Source: Phycisphaerales bacterium
GTDB taxonomy: Bacteria; Planctomycetota; Phycisphaerae; Phycisphaerales; UBA1924
Length of the DNA stretch: 64,000 bases
Direction of reading: 5' to 3'
Assembly: GCA_016709445.1 (NCBI GenBank)
Contig: JADJMV010000001.1
Span: 806,001 to 870,000 of the forward strand
In this document: positions 62,889-64,000 of the stretch, piece by piece
Layout: each line of letters opens with the position of its first letter
Position numbering within the stretch: the stretch's first letter is position 1
Notes under the pieces: model-generated
What the model was told of the DNA's origin: nothing
Database searches by the model: none
What the model saw: the letters and a program-made list of their open reading frames with translations, nothing else
Position numbers and translations under genes: made by a program

Positions 62889-64000
62889 CGAGACGTTTCC
62901 GCCGGCGACGTTCGACGGCCCGGTGGTGGCGACGGCGGTGTTCGATGACGCGCCGGCCCGGTGCTGGTCGCGACCGGCGAGTTCAGCCGCGACAGCGGCT
63001 GGCCGGGGGCGACCCTGGCCTCGTGGGACGGCGCCGCGTGGACGGATTTCCCGACGCCGGGCTGGGACCTGTATTCCCCACATCTGATCCACGCCGACAA
63101 GGCCGGCTCGAGACTGATCGTGCTCCGTCGGGAGAAGTCGGTGCATATCCGGGAGAACGGCTCCTGGCGCGAGGAGACGCTGCCCGGGCTGACAGCCTCG
63201 ATAGAGGATATCGAGTCCGCTCCGGTCGGCGCGACAGATGACATCTATCTCACGGGTCGCTTCTGGTTGGACGCCGGCATGTTTACGCCGGTGCTCCATT
63301 GGGATGGGCAGAGCTGGGAGAGTCTGGGCGAGACGACCAACTCGGAGTGGGCCAGCGACGGAGCCTGGTTCGACGATGGCAGCGGCACGGCGTTCTACGC
63401 CGCTGGTTCGAAGACGCTCGGCGGCGTGCAGGTCGATTATCTCGGCAGGTGGAACGGCACGACCTGGGAGGCGGTGGCGCCCGGGCGCGCCCTGCGGCCG
63501 CGCAAGATCGCGGTGCTGGACAACGGTTCGGGCGGCGCGCTGTACGCGACCGACGGCTTCACGATCGGTCGATGGGACGGCGCCACATGGACGGAGTCCG
63601 CCCTGCCCTCCGACGGCAACAGCTTCGTCGGGTTCCAGCGCGTGGATCTTGGCGGCGTCGAGAAACTGGTGTGGGCCGCAGAGGAGCGGACCGGCACGAT
63701 GCGGATCTGGACCTGGGATGGCAGCACAGCGGAAATGCTCACCGGCGAGATCGCCGGGACGGTGGATTCGATTGACGTCCCCTACTCATCGGACGACGCC
63801 TTCATCGTCTGCGGCGACCTGATCAGCGCGGGCGGCGTGCCCGCGTCGGCGGTCGCGGCGTTTGACGGCACGGCGTGGCACGCGGTCGGCACCTCCGACG
63901 TCGGCAATGGCGCACCCGATGCAAGCTCGGTGCTGGCAGTCGGGCCGGAGGGCGGCGACGCGATGGGCAACCGGGTGTATGTCGGCGGCTCAATGTTCGC
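62816..64000 (+). pseudogene. Third propeller-dockerin paralogue, 5' end degraded, cut by the window end
   Basis: Aligned to copy 2, the ATG is replaced by ACG (62816-62818). One G is missing in the signal peptide at about 62853 (GTGACGCGG for GTGAGCGCGG) and another near 62950 (expected GAC GGC GCC GGC, seen GACGCGCCGGC). From 62955 on the frame is open to the window end and reads a normal propeller (GPVLVATGEFSRDSGW, LHWDGQSWESLGETT, FDGTAWHAVGTSDVGNG). So the gene lacks a start and has two frame breaks within 140 bp. Confidence 0.75.

Noticed and set aside
1..64000. Prophage, integrative element or CRISPR-Cas locus
   Set aside because: No integrase, phage structural gene, cas gene or short regular repeat array was found; base composition looks uniform by eye.

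Overview
The window is high-GC bacterial DNA that most likely comes from a planctomycete of the class Phycisphaerae. The main grounds are: six secreted proteins whose C-termini carry the same Cys-flanked, dockerin-like module (DxNxDGxxDxxD twice, ending in W-x-AGC or close to it); secreted proteins ending in a Pro-rich/hydrophobic/Arg-rich sorting tail; an N-terminal ENLESRQLMAAD motif of the planctomycete LEPR-XLL type; an ECF sigma gene overlapping a Ser/Thr kinase gene; and clusters of prepilin-like proteins. No rRNA, CRISPR, integrase or transposase gene was seen. There is one tRNA, tRNA-Leu(UAG).

Layout. 1-5 kb: two ECF sigma/anti-sigma pairs flank a two-domain fasciclin protein, followed by an SRPBCC protein. 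5.1-8.5 kb: a four-gene minor-pilin operon (GspH-, PilW/GspJ-, PilV/GspI- and PilX/GspK-like). 8.5-17.5 kb: a BNR-repeat secreted protein cut from its dockerin module by a TAG codon, a zinc-ribbon membrane protein, a HAF-repeat lipoprotein, ilvE, a short pheT, small envelope proteins and an S41 protease-like lipoprotein. 17.5-21.5 kb: an Hsp70, a small protein, and tmk-plsY. 21.6-26.4 kb: a zinc/manganese uptake operon (small Cys/His protein, outer-membrane barrel, ZnuA, ZnuC, ZnuB). 26.4-41.6 kb: DoxX protein, tRNA-Leu, several very large secreted proteins (LEPR-XLL type, PhoD-like phosphatase, repeat adhesin, purple-acid-phosphatase-like), and the ECF sigma/kinase pair. 41.8-47.3 kb: a PAPS-making set (sat, cysC, PAP phosphatase) with a four-helix-bundle gene inside it, and NDH-2. 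47.4-55.4 kb: zinc-ribbon protein, TlpA-like protein, three flagellin-family genes of decreasing size, a sorting-tail HAF protein, an unrecognised 403-aa protein and an SRAP protein. 55.5-64 kb: a second sorting-tail protein, vapBC, a GDP-fucose-synthase-type epimerase, and a tandem array of three very large propeller-dockerin paralogues, the third degraded at its 5' end and running off the window.

How the genes fit together. Much of the window builds the cell surface: pilins, flagellins, sorting-tail and dockerin-module exoproteins, nucleotide-sugar and PAPS synthesis, phospholipid acylation and metal import across both membranes. Control elements are sigma/anti-sigma pairs and a membrane kinase.

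Data quality or decay. Five genes are each broken by an apparent single-base frameshift (near 4.02, 11.76, 17.35, 22.51 and 40.84 kb), two of them at runs of five C/G. A sixth is cut by one TAG, and the last paralogue carries two one-base deletions plus a lost start codon. Either the assembly has scattered indels or these genes are decaying; raw reads are needed to decide. All coordinates are read from the sequence by hand. Functions rest on motif recognition, not on database searches.
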